A DNA stretch of 64,000 nucleotides, taken from Rhizomys pruinosus (taxonomy: Eukaryota; Chordata; Mammalia; Rodentia; Spalacidae). Every line of letters starts with the position of its first letter. The stretch's first letter is position 1. A model generated the notes under the pieces. The model saw only the letters and a program-made list of their open reading frames with translations. It searched no databases and was not told where the DNA came from. This document shows, one piece after another, positions 51,300 through 61,499 of the stretch. Position numbers and translations under genes: made by a program. The stretch is from positions 590,730 to 654,729 of the forward strand of contig VZQC01001662.1 of NCBI GenBank assembly GCA_009823505.1, written 5' to 3'.

Positions 51300-54200
51300 G
51301 CCATTTTCCGGCAAAGCTCGTGATGTCTTCTTTCTTTTACTGCTGCATAGAACTCCATGTGTAGATGTACCACATTTTCTCTATCCATTCGTCAGTGAGG
51401 GGCATTTAGGTTGGTTCCAGCTCTTTGCTATTGTGAAGAGAAGCTGAAATAAACATGGCGTGCATGAATCTCTTGTGGTGGCGTAAGTCTTGAGGGTACA
51501 TGCCCAGGAGTGGTATGGCTGGGTCGGGTGGCAAGTTCCTTCCAAGGCTTCCAAGGGTTCCCCACTGCTTTCCATAGTGGCTGTACAAGTTTACATTCCC
51601 ACCAGCAGTTGATGAGTGTTCCCCTTCCCACAACCTCTCCAGCACTTGGTATCATTTGTTTTCTTGATCCTAGCCAGTCTTATTGGGTGAGTAAGATGAT
51701 ATCTTAAAGTGGTTTTCATTGCATTTCCTTAATGATAGTTATGTGAGCAGTTTCTTGAGGTGTTTCTCAGACATCTCTAACTTCCTCGCTTGTGAAGTCT
51801 CTGTTCAGTCTTTGCTCCATCTATTGAGCGGGTCGTTGTTTTTCTTTTTTCTTTGTTTTTTGAGTAGTTTATATTCTGGGAATCAATGCTTTGTCAGATG
51901 TATCTGCAGTGAAGGTTTCCTCTCCATTTGGGATTTCTCTTCATTTCCTTGATTGTTTCTTTGATGTATAGAAGCTTTTGAGTTTGATGAGGGTCCATTT
52001 GTCAATTGTCGACCTTAATTCTTGTGCAGCTGCTGTCTGATTTAGGAAGTCTTTTCCTACGCCTATTTTCTTGTAGTCTGCTGCCAACTTTTTCTTCTAT
52101 CACCTTCAGAGTTTGGGGTTTACACGTTGAGGTCTTTAATCCACTGGAATTGACTTTTGTACAGGAGTAGAGGTAGGGGTTTAATTTCATTCTTCTACAA
52201 GTGGTGATCCAGTTTTGCCAACACCACTTGCTGAAGATGCTGTCTTTTCTCCATTGTGGTTTCTGGCCCCTTGTCAAATATGAGATGGCTGACATTGTAT
52301 TGGCTCAGATTTGATCTTCGGTTTTGTTCCATTGGTCAACAGGTCTGTTTTTGTGGCAGTACCAGGCTTCTTTTTTATGACTATAGCCCTGTAGTATAGT
52401 TTAAAATCTGGTATAGAGATCCCTCCTGTGTGATCTTTTCACTCAGGATTGATTTAGCTATTCGGGGTCTCTTTTGTTTTTCCAAATGAATTTAAGAACT
52501 TTTGTTTCCAAGCCTGTAGAACAGAAACTCTTGGGGATTTTGATTGGGATTGCATTAACATCTATACCAGAGTTTTGGGAAAATGGACATTTTTATAATG
52601 TAATTTTCCCAATCCATGAGCATGGGAGAGGTTTTTCCATCTTCTGAGGTCTTCTTCAATTTCTTTCTTTAAGGGTTTAAAAGTTTTGTTGTAGAGGTCT
52701 TTGGATCTTTGGTTAGGTTTGTTTCCTAGGTATCTTTCTTGTTTTTGGGCTATTGTGAGTGGGAAGGTCTCTTTGAATTCTTTCTCCCGTTGCTTGTGGT
52801 TGTTTGTAAAAAGAAATGGCCATTGATTTTCTAAGGTTAATTTGTTCCTGCCACTTTGCTGAAGCTGTTAATCGTTTTAGGAGTTTTCTGGTGGAGTTTT
52901 TTGTATCCTTAAGTAAACAATATCATCATCAGCAAAATAGGGATAGTTTGACTTCCTCTTTTCCAATTAGTACTCCTTTAATATCCTTTTCTTTCCTTAT
53001 GCTCTAGCAAGTGTTTCAAGCACTATGTTGAAGAGGAGTGGTGATAGGGGGCAGCCCTTGCGGGTTCCACCTTTAAAGGGAATGTTTCTGTCATTTCCCC
53101 ATTTATAGGATGATATTGGCTGTGGGTTTTCCGTATATGGCTTTGTTTGATACATTGAGGAATGTCCCTCCAATCCAACTTCCTTCAGGACTTTAAGCAT
53201 GAAGGGATGCTGGATTTTGTCAAAGCTTTTCAGCCTCAATCGAGATGATGGTGTGGTTTTGTCTTTGATTCCATTTATGTGTTTGATGATGTTTATTGAT
53301 TTTGTATGTTGAAACCATCCCTGCATCTCTGGTATGAATCCAACTTGGTCATGATGGATGATCTTCTTGGTGTGGGCTGATGTATGCGATTTGCCGTTTT
53401 GTTTAGAATTTTGCATCTGTGTTCATGAGGGAGATGGGTCTATAATTCTCCTTTTTAGTTGGATCTTTGCTGGTTTTGGTAATAGAGTGATGGTTGGCTT
53501 CTAGAAGGAATTTGGGAGAATCCCTCTGATTGTATCCTTCTAACAGTTTCAGAATAATGGTTGATAGGGTTTTTTGAAAGTGTTTATAGAATTCTGCTGT
53601 TGAAACGTCTGGGCCTAGGCTTTTTTAGTTGGGAGGCTTCTTACTACATCCTCTATTTCTTCATATGTTATGGGGTCTGTTTAAGCTGCTGGTCTCCTCT
53701 GGCCAAGCTTTGGTGATTCCAGGGTTTCAGATTTCAATCACATTTCTTCTAGTTTTCAAACTGGTAGAATATAGGTTCTTGTAATATTCCCATATAATTT
53801 TCTTGATCTTTTCCTTGTCTGTTGTGATTTTCCCTTTTCATCACAGATTGTATTGATTTGGAGTTGTTCCTTTCTTTCTTTTTTGTTAACTGGGTAGCGG
53901 TCTGTCTATCTTGTTATTCTTTCAAAGAACCAACTTTGGCTTCATTGATTTTTGTATTGTTTTCTTTGTTCTCTATTTCATTGATTCTCTGCTCTGATTT
54001 TTGTTATTTCTTCCTGTCTGTTGCGTTTAGGGTTCATCTGTTGTTGCCTCTCAAGTTGCTTTTAGCTGTAGTGTTGATCATTCACTTGTGTCTTCTGTTT
54101 TTTTTTTTTTTTAAAAAATAAATTAAATTTCCCTCTTAGGTACGTTTTTAAGGTATCCCATAGGTTTTGTTGTGTTGTATTGTCATGTCATTCAGTTCCA

Positions 54201-54960
54201 GGATGTTTTATTTCTTTCTTATCTCTTCCTTGACCCATTTATTATTCAAGAGTGTGTTGTTTAGTCTCCATGTGTCTTGTAGGCAGGAGGGTTGTCCGGT
54301 GTTGAATTGAGCTTTACTGCACTGTGGTCTGACAGGTGCATTGAAAATTATTTCAATCTTTTGTATTTGTAGAGGTTTCTTCTGTGTCCAGATGTGGTCG
54401 ATTTTGGAGAATGTTCCGTGGGGTGCTGAGTAGAAAGTTTATTCTCTGGTATTAGGATGGAATTTCGGTGTAGAGGTCTATGAGTCCATTTGTGTATCAT
54501 ATTTTCAGTTCAGATGTCTCTCTGTTTATTTTTTGTCCTGTTTGTTGACCTATCCAAGACTCAGTGGGGTATTGAAGTTCCCCACTATGGGTGCTGGGGT
54601 TAGTCTGTGACTTGTGGTCCTGGAGAATGTCTTTATAAAATTTGGTGCACCAGAATTTGGGCATATATGTTATAATTGTGAAATCTTCTGGTGGATTGTT
54701 CCTTGATGAAAATGTAATGGCCTTCTTGTTCTCTTCTGATTTTCTTTTAACTTGACGTCTATTATATATCCGTATTAGAATAGCAACTACCTTGCTTTCT
54801 TTTTGGGTACCATTGCTTGGAATATTTTTCTCCATCCCTTCACTTTTACGGTTGTGCCTGTCCTTGAAGGTAAGATGTGTTCTTGAGACAGCATATCGAT
54901 AGATTCTGTTTCCTAATCTCAGTCTCCCGTCTTTGTCTTTTATTGGGGCAAATTTAGTCC
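51300..54960 (-). pseudogene. L1 ORF2 remnant (endonuclease/reverse transcriptase)
   Basis: Endonuclease part 54835-54497 (KAITFSSRNNPPEDFTIITY). RT fingers-palm part 53416-52997 ([31 protein letters not shown]). Downstream KEIEEDLRRWKNLPCSWIG near 52600. Broken into short frames. Confidence 0.87.
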
Positions 54961-55079
54961 ATACTATTTAAGGTTTATGACTTGATAGGTTTGGTTGCTT
55001 CCTTTTGCCTTATTATCCATCTGGCGGTTTTGGATTTAGGTTTCTACTTCTGCAGTTATGCTTTTATTTGATTTCTCCT

Positions 55080-56100
55080 TCAGGTGCCCTGGCAGGTTGG
55101 TTGCTCCTTCTTCTGTTACTTTTGAATTGCTTCAAGTATTTTTGAAGGGTTGGTTTTCCGGACATGTAGTCTTTCAAGTTGTTTATGTCATGGAAAAAGA
55201 TTTTCCTCTCTCCTCCCACTATGATTGACATTTTTGCTGGGTTTATAGTAACAACTGGGCTGGCATCCCATTGTCCCTCACCACTGGGAATGCTTTGCTC
55301 CAGGTTCGTCGTGCCTCACGTTTGCCATGAGAAGTCCGTTTATTGATGCTGAAGGTTTCCCCTTATTAGGTCACTTGTTGTTTTTCTCTTGTCGCTTTTA
55401 GAAATTTTTTTTTGTTTTGGGTTGTCTAGCATTTTTAACTATGTTGTGGCGTTGAGGAATTTCTTTTCTGATCTTGTCTGTTTGGAGTTCTGTGTTGCTT
55501 CTTGTATTTGTAAGTTGGTTTGTCTACTTTTAGTTTGGGGAAAGTTTTAATCTATTATTCTGTTGAAGATTTTGATCCATACCTTTCTCTTGGGAATTAT
55601 TCTCCTTCCTCTATTCCTATGATGCGGCGGTTGATCTTTTCCTAGTGTCCCACAGCTCCTGTTGTTCTGTTTTTGTGTATTTTAAATTTTTCATTAATTT
55701 TCCTTGGAGGTCTTTTTAGTTGTTCTGTGTTACCTCCAGGTCTGATATTCTTTGTTCTGCTTCTCCATTCTGCTTTAGGCTTTTTTCATTTCCTTTCCTC
55801 TTGAATGGATGAGTGTTTGATTTCATTTTCCTTTCCTCTTCTGATTTTTTATTGTTTCTATTTCTTTTTGAGCTTCTCGATTTCTCCCTTTTGTGCTCTT
55901 TTGTTTGCTGGTTGGTTTCTTTTTCTTTTCAGCCTGGGATCTTCAGTGTTTCCTACTTCCTTCCGGAGCTTGTCATTCCTCTCTCTCTCGGTCCTCATTC
56001 TCTTTTCTTTAGTTTCCTTTAATTTGTTCTTTATGATATTGTAGTTCCTTAAATGTTGTTCCCAATTGCTTGTTTTCTGATGTCTGTGTCCTGGGGCCAT
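55080..56100 (-). pseudogene. L1 ORF1 remnant
   Basis: ATG at 56100 (MAPGHRHQKTSN), matching the ORF1 start of the first L1 at 1647. A charged coiled-coil follows (KNKLKETKEKRMRTERERND). Frameshifted afterwards. Confidence 0.82.
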
Positions 56101-56489
56101 CCCCGGAGGCGAATCCACTGCAGGGAGTCTCCCATAGGGTGGTAAAGCTTGTGCGTGGGACTTATCCTGCCCCTTTCCAGTGTATTCTCTTCTTCGTGTA
56201 TCTGGCATATGGGCTTCCCCTTGCCCTGTATTCCGATGTGTCGTCCAAATTCCTCTTCATATAGTTGAAGGCTTGATTGCTTTGCTTGCCTCCTTCAGAT
56301 CCTTCTTCGTAATCTCCGTTGGGGGGGGGGCCGGCGTCTCACCGCGCCCCCGCACCTGCCGCTGGGGTCAGGAGATCTCAAATCTTAAATCTATTTCTAA
56401 CAAGAAGCCCATGATCAAAATAGAAAATTCTTCACAAATTTGTGTTATCTTTGCATGCCAATTTTCCTAGTATCCAAATGCTGTCTCCC

Positions 56490-56772
56490 TGGTTCTGTGT
56501 GCTGGGATTAAAGCTGGGTACTACCAAGCAAAGTCTGAGGGAGTTATTTTTCTTAGAAGTGTAGCCACTGGTTGGTTGTTCACCATCCTGGAAGCAGTAC
56601 TAATTGGATGGGTGGATTGGATGTTAAAAAAAAAAAAAAAAAAACAAAGGTTGGAGCATGCCTTTAGTCCCAGCACTCAGGAGGCATAGTCAGGCAGATC
56701 TCTGGGATTTGAGTTCAAGACCATCCTGGTCTACATATTGGGTTCCAGGCCCTGTCTCACCCCCCCAAAAAA
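56490..56772. mobile_element. B1 3' scrap (-) and B1 SINE (+)
   Basis: 56490-56533 is an antisense B1 end (GTGCTGGGATTAAAGCTGGG). 56645-56772 is a sense, diverged B1 after an A-run. Confidence 0.7.
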
Positions 56773-56779
56773 GGACATG

Positions 56780-56910
56780 AAAGTGGAAGGGTTATATACT
56801 GGGGGGGGGTTCTAGGGGACGGGAGGGATATGGGAGGGAATTGGGAGATATGATCAAAATACATTGCATATAAGTGTGAAGTTGTAAAAAAGTAAATTTA
56901 AATAAATTTT
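56780..56910 (+). mobile_element. L1 3' end, sense
   Basis: GGGAGGGATATGGGAGGGAAT then ATATGATCAAAATACATTGC, the usual rodent L1 terminus, with an A/T tail. Confidence 0.7.
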
Positions 56911-56934
56911 ATTTATTTGTTAATTATTTTTCTA

Positions 56935-57060
56935 TTTTTGTTTTCTTAGAAAAGTCTCCCCGTAGCTTGCAGCTGACCTGGAAACGCCATTTGCTACTTC
57001 AGCGGACCGTACTCGCAAGATTTCCACCTGCACCCGCCTTTCCCAGCACTGGCATGTGCC
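56935..57060 (-). mobile_element. Old B1 SINE
   Basis: Antisense; CTTAGAAAAGTCTCCCCGTAG to GGCATGTGCCATCATAACC. Confidence 0.6.
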
Positions 57061-57096
57061 ATCATAACCAACTTAAAAAGTTTTTAAACTTGCATA

Positions 57097-57227
57097 GTTG
57101 GGGTTGGGGAGATGGCTCATCAGGTAAAGTTGCTTGCCACTGAAGCCTGGAAACCTGCATTCAATTCTTGGAACTCACGTAAACAGGGAAGGAGGGAACC
57201 AATTACATAAAGCTGTCCTCTGCACAC

Positions 57228-57269
<42 letters not shown>

Positions 57270-57315
57270 ACGCTCCCGCTCCGCATGTGCATGCACATGA
57301 CAGTAATAATCACTA
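57097..57315 (+). mobile_element. B3 SINE with (CA)n
   Basis: GGGGTTGGGGAGATGGCTCAT and AAAGTTGCTTGCCACTGAAG. The (CA)n lies at 57235-57270. Confidence 0.75.
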
Positions 57316-57500
57316 AAGTTTTAAAAGTCTGTATGAATTTCCTGCAGACTAATCAGAATGCCTTAGAATTTGTCTCCACAAAAACAAAAACAAAAGGAGC
57401 CAGTCTGCCTGCCTGTCATTTAACAATCCTTTATCTGTAATGTTTCTTGTTTTGGGTTCTGTTTTTTGAGACATTGTAGAAGATATTCTGGGCTTAAAGC

Positions 57501-57617
57501 AGGGGCTTCCAGAGATAGCTCAGTGGATAAAAGAATTTACTGCCAAGCCTGACAACCTGAGATCAGTCCATGGAACCCCAGGACAGGAGAAGAGGATCAA
57601 CAAGCTATCCTCTGACC
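57501..57617 (+). mobile_element. B3 SINE, 3' cut
   Basis: GGGGCTTCCAGAGATAGCTCAG to GCTATCCTCTGACC, followed by (TTTA)n 57618-57658. Confidence 0.72.
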
Positions 57618-57620
57618 TAT

Positions 57621-57655
<35 letters not shown>

Positions 57656-57657
57656 TT

Positions 57658-58012
57658 TTTCCAGCTTTTGAGACAGGGTCTCCCTGTACACCAGGCTGAC
57701 CTTGAACTCACAAAGATCTGCCTGCCTTTGCCTCTTGAGTACTGGGACTAAAGGCCTGCGCCACCATGCCCTACCTCCACCTTACTTTTTGAGACAGGGT
57801 CTCTCGCTGAACCTGGAGCTCACTGATTGGATAGACTATCGGGCAGCAACACCTTCATGCCTCATGATCCACCCTTCTCGCCCCACCCCAAAACTGGGGT
57901 CACAGGCAGACCCCATCATGTCCAGCTTCTAAGTGGGTGCTGGCATCTGAATTCAGGTCTTCATTTGACAGAGCAAGCACTTTACCTATGGAGCCATCTC
58001 CCTAGCCTGTGC
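57658..58012 (-). mobile_element. B1 SINE and B4/RSINE1-like element
   Basis: Antisense B1 57658-57775. Then 57785-58012 (GAGACAGGGTCTCTCGCTG, CTGGCATCTGAATTCAGGTC, GGAGCCATCTCCCTAGCC). Confidence 0.72.
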
Positions 58013-58129
58013 TTACTTTATTTATGAAAATTAATTAACAAGAAAATAAAAAGAAGGACATGGGTCCTTTCATGAAGCAGAAGCACAGCCAGCATGTGGA
58101 AGTACCTTAACAATCAAGTAAGCATTTCT

Positions 58130-58297
58130 TTTTTTTTTTTTTTTGGATATTTGAGGCAGTTTCTCCCTTTAGTCCCAGCATGCGGCCTAGAGTCACTCTG
58201 TAGACCAGGGCTGGCCTTGAATCTTCACAGAGATCCGCCTGCCTCTGCCTCCCAAGTGCTTAGGATTAAAAGGCCTATGCCCCACCATATCCGGCTA
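58130..58297 (-). mobile_element. B1 SINE with scattered extra bases
   Basis: Antisense; many single-base insertions (GACCAGGGCTGG, GAATCTTCACAG, AGTGCTTAGGATTAAAAGG). Confidence 0.85.
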
Positions 58298-58317
58298 TAG
58301 TCAAGACTATTCTTTTT

Positions 58318-58551
58318 TAAAATTTTTTAAATTTATTTTTGTATGTTTGAATGTACTGTCTGCCTGCTAGTTTGCTGCACCACCGTGTGTGACAATGCCT
58401 CATAGGTCCAGAAGCGGGTGTCAGGATCCCCTGGGAACTGGAGTTTAAGGGTGGTTCCTCAGCTGCCATGTGGGTGCTGGGGATCTAAACACTGGGTCCT
58501 CTGCAAGAAACACTGGTTGCTCTTAACCGCTCAGCCAGCCTCTCCAGCCCA
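58318..58551 (-). mobile_element. B2 SINE with scattered extra bases
   Basis: Antisense; insertions relative to consensus at almost every 15-20 bases (CCTGGGAACTGGAGTTTAAGG). Confidence 0.85.
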
Positions 58552-58601
58552 GTACAGAATATTCTTTAAGATTTATTTTTATTTTAAAAAATTTGTGCTT
58601 G

Positions 58602-58757
58602 TGCCAGGCATGGTGGTGCATGTGCTTGAATCCCAGCACTCAGGAGGCAGAGGCAGGCGAGATCTCTGTGAGTTGAGGGCAGCTGGTGTCTTACATCGAT
58701 TGGAGTTCCAGCACAGACGGGAGGTACAGGGGACCCCGTGTCCAAAAAAAAAAATGT
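58602..58757 (+). mobile_element. B1 SINE with scattered errors
   Basis: GCCAGGCATGGTGGTGCATG to GTGTCCAAAAAA; the middle is garbled. Confidence 0.82.
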
Positions 58758-58943
58758 AAAAATGTATCTGGGTCTTGTATCTGTGAGTGAAACCACATGT
58801 GCTCAAGTGGCCTACAGGGGCTAGGGCGAGAGGGGCTGTGGGTACCTCAGAGATTAGAATCAAGCCAGGCGATTGACTAGAAGGGCACAAGATGAGGGGG
58901 GGGAAATCAAAGCAAGGGTCGCTGCAAGACAACACGCGCCAAT

Positions 58944-59115
58944 AAAGAGAGGGAGAAGGGAAAAAGGTGGGGAGGTGAGAAGAAGAAGTACGAAGTAATG
59001 ATAAGAAGAAGACGAAGAAGACGAAGGAAGAAGAAGAGGAAGACGAGGAAATAAGAGGACTAAGAAAAGAAGAGGAAGAACGCAAGCAGACGAATAACTA
59101 AGACAGAGGAAGACT
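58944..59115. repeat. Purine-rich (GAA/GAC)n tract
   Basis: About 170 bases almost entirely A/G on the + strand, followed at 59130-59220 by a pyrimidine-rich stretch. Confidence 0.88.
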
Positions 59116-59261
59116 AACCGTAATTATTCTGCATCATCCTCCATCATCATCTTACTCACCTCAATCCTCCGACCTCCTATCACTTCTCCTCCATTCTTTG
59201 TTCCACCTCCTATTTTGTATTTTTAAAAATACATTTCAATGTATTCTCCAAACCTTGTTTT

Positions 59262-59514
59262 TTTAATTTATAAATTTTTATTTTATTTTATTTTTTTTAT
59301 GTGTATAAAGTACTGTCTGTATGCAAGTCTGTGCACCAGGTCGTGCAATGCCCGGAGGTCATGAAGACGGCGTCAGATTCCTCTGGAACTGGAGTTCTCC
59401 TGGAATGGAGTTACCAGATTGTTCTTAGCGGCCATTGTGGGTGCTGGGGACGGAACCTGAGTCCTCTGCAAGAGACAGTCGGTTGCTCTTAACCGTTAGG
59501 CTATCTCTCCAGTC
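59262..59514 (-). mobile_element. B2 SINE with scattered indels
   Basis: Antisense, 17-bp duplication subfamily; ends GGCTATCTCTCCAGTCCC. Confidence 0.88.
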
Positions 59515-59523
59515 CCATTGTCT

Positions 59524-59668
59524 TTTCTTTTTTAGAGACAGGGTCTCCCTGTAGCCCCAGCTGTTCTGGAACTCACTCTGTAGACCAGGCTGGCCTTAAA
59601 CTCACAGAGATCTGCCTGCCTCTTCCTCCTGAGTGCTGGGATTAAAGGCGTGCACCACCATGGCTGGC
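59524..59668 (-). mobile_element. B1 SINE
   Basis: Antisense and clean: GAGACAGGGTCTCCCTGTAG to GCGTGCACCACCATGGCTGG. 59670-60117 to its right is unrecognised. Confidence 0.92.
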
Positions 59669-60129
59669 TGATGTGATGCTCACCTTTTAACTCAAAAGCA
59701 TTTAGTCTATCTCTAAGAGATCCCCAAATCTTAGTAGTTCTAATGCTGCTCAAAATACCAAAGGCCAAACTCTTTTTGAAAGTCAAGACATTCTCTTAAC
59801 AGTCAACCCCTGTAAAATCAGAAAACGAATTACATGGATATGATAGGTGTCTGGCTGCAACATACCACTCCATCAATCCCCAGAGTTCCTTTGGTTGATT
59901 TGGCTGGCTAGGCAGCTGTCACTCATTCCCTCCTGACACTGCACAGTCAAAACAGACAACCTTCCCCAACAGATGAAGAGTAGCTTGTGCTCCCTGCTAG
60001 CCCTCCAGGCCAGCTCTCCAGTTCTGTCTGTAGGATGCCACAGGGTAGTCAAACTTCCACATCTGCAGACACGTGCCAATGGAGTGCTTCACAGGCCCAG
60101 TCTGCTTTCATTTGTTTTTTTACTTTTTT

Positions 60130-60316
60130 ATTTTTATTTTCTGTCTATGAATGTCATCCCTGCATGTATGTAAGTGGCTGTGTCGTGCAGTGCAAGGAAG
60201 ACAAGACGGTGGGTGTCAGATCCCCTGGAACTGGAGGTATGGACGGTTGTTAGCTGCCATGTAGGTGCTAGGATTCAAACTTGGGTCTTCTGCAAAAATA
60301 GCCAGGGCTCTCCAGC
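60130..60316 (-). mobile_element. Old B2-like SINE
   Basis: Antisense; TATGAATGTCATCCCTGCATG to AAAATAGCCAGGGCTCTCC. Confidence 0.72.
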
Positions 60317-60417
60317 TTCATCAATCTGCTTTTTACTTTTTTTCTATTTTGTTTTTTTCTCTCTTTTTAACACTTTTTGCTTTTATTTTTATTTCATGTG
60401 TATGAGTGTCTGCATAT

Positions 60418-60530
60418 GTTTTTTATTTTTTTGTCTTTTCGAGACAGGGTCTCCCTGTAGCCCCAGCTGTCCTGGAACTCACTCTGTAGACCAGGCTGGC
60501 CTTGAACTCACAAACATCCTCCTGCTTCTG
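60418..60530 (-). mobile_element. B1 SINE, cut by the retroviral LTR
   Basis: Antisense and clean up to CATCCTCCTGCTTCTG, where the LTR starts. The rest (GCTGGGATTAAAG end) is absent from the window. Confidence 0.9.
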
Positions 60531-60905
60531 TGTCCCGTCCTGCAAGACTCAGTTATTAGTGGGTTTTTCGAGGGGAGACCCCAAACCTGAAATATAATGG
60601 GTGGGAGAAAAGAGGGAGACCAAGCAGAGTTGTCAAGGTCCCGTTTATTGGAACAAAAGCAGTTGCATATATCTTGCAGAAAGGCAGGAAGTGAGGAGGG
60701 GGAGGGCTGTGGAGATAGTTAGAGCAAGGGTGATCTGGCAGGACTTGCAAAACGTGTTTAAGATAAGCTTGGAATGTCCTGTGGGCTGAAACATCCTGTG
60801 GCTTATCTTCAGCAAACGTTAGCATAGTCCTACAATCTGATCCGTGCTGAGCGAGCAGGGCTTGTCCAGGCTTGTCCAGGCAGGGCTGTGTCTCGGTCTC
60901 CAACA
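60531..60905 (-). mobile_element. 3' LTR of an endogenous retrovirus
   Basis: On the - strand it starts TGTTGGAGACC and ends CAGGACGGGACA (TG...CA), 375 bp, with an AATAAA signal (complement of 60644-60649) in a U3-R-U5 order. The family is not identified; the adjacent polypurine tract supports the call. Confidence 0.8.
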
Positions 60906-60923
60906 TGTCCCCCTATTTTATTT
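60906..60923 (-). mobile_element. Polypurine tract of the retrovirus
   Basis: AAATAAAATAGGGGGACA on the - strand, directly before the LTR, the usual plus-strand primer site. Confidence 0.8.
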
Positions 60924-61349
60924 ACTTTACAAAAGGAGAGTCTGTCTTAGGCTATGTGATGTGCCTCCATGGTCGGGTCTTTACTGGTAGAGCCCCGTGT
61001 CTTAGGCTACTCAAGTTGCTTTCCACAAAACCGGTTCTTGGGAGGAGGTAGGAGCCAAATATCTGGCATGCCTCACAGAGTGTCTGGGCAGGCTATGGAA
61101 GGCCACTCTTGCAGTCTGGCTGCATCCCAAGTGTGGATGTTTAGGATAAGGAGTGTCCCAGACATGTATCTCCTATTTCACGGCTCGAGCTATTCCCGTC
61201 GTTGGGTTACTCTACAGCAGGTAAGTGCTTATTGCAACCCATGGCATCACAATACTCCCGTCATCAATGTCTCCAATTGTATTTTTTAATATTTTTAAAA
61301 TTTAGACCGGCACTGGGAGCTGGATTGTCAGCACTGGGATCTAGGCTGG

Positions 61350-61499
61350 TACTCGTAAATTTCTGAGATAAGCAAGCTGTACTCATAAATTCCTGAGGTA
61401 AGTAAGCTGGCTTGTAAATTCCTGAGGTAAGTAAGTTGGCTCCTAAACTCCTGAGATAAGTAAGTTGCTCTGGTAAACTCAGGAGATAAGCAAGTTAGT
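61350..61499. repeat. ~30-bp tandem repeat, five units
   Basis: Variants of AAATTCCTGAGGTAAGTAAG, drifting in length between 28 and 31 bases. Confidence 0.9.

Larger units (their letters stand above)
50920..56390 (-). mobile_element. Near-full-length antisense L1, inactive
   Basis: About 5.5 kb in the expected order on the - strand: 5' UTR 56390-56101, ORF1 56100-55080, ORF2 about 54960-51300, 3' UTR to 50920. Dozens of frameshifts. The 5' end retains a GATCTCAAATCTTAAATC block like the L1 at the left edge. Confidence 0.88.

Noticed and set aside
50920..56390. Active L1
   Set aside because: ORF1 and ORF2 are broken in many places, even allowing for assembly errors.
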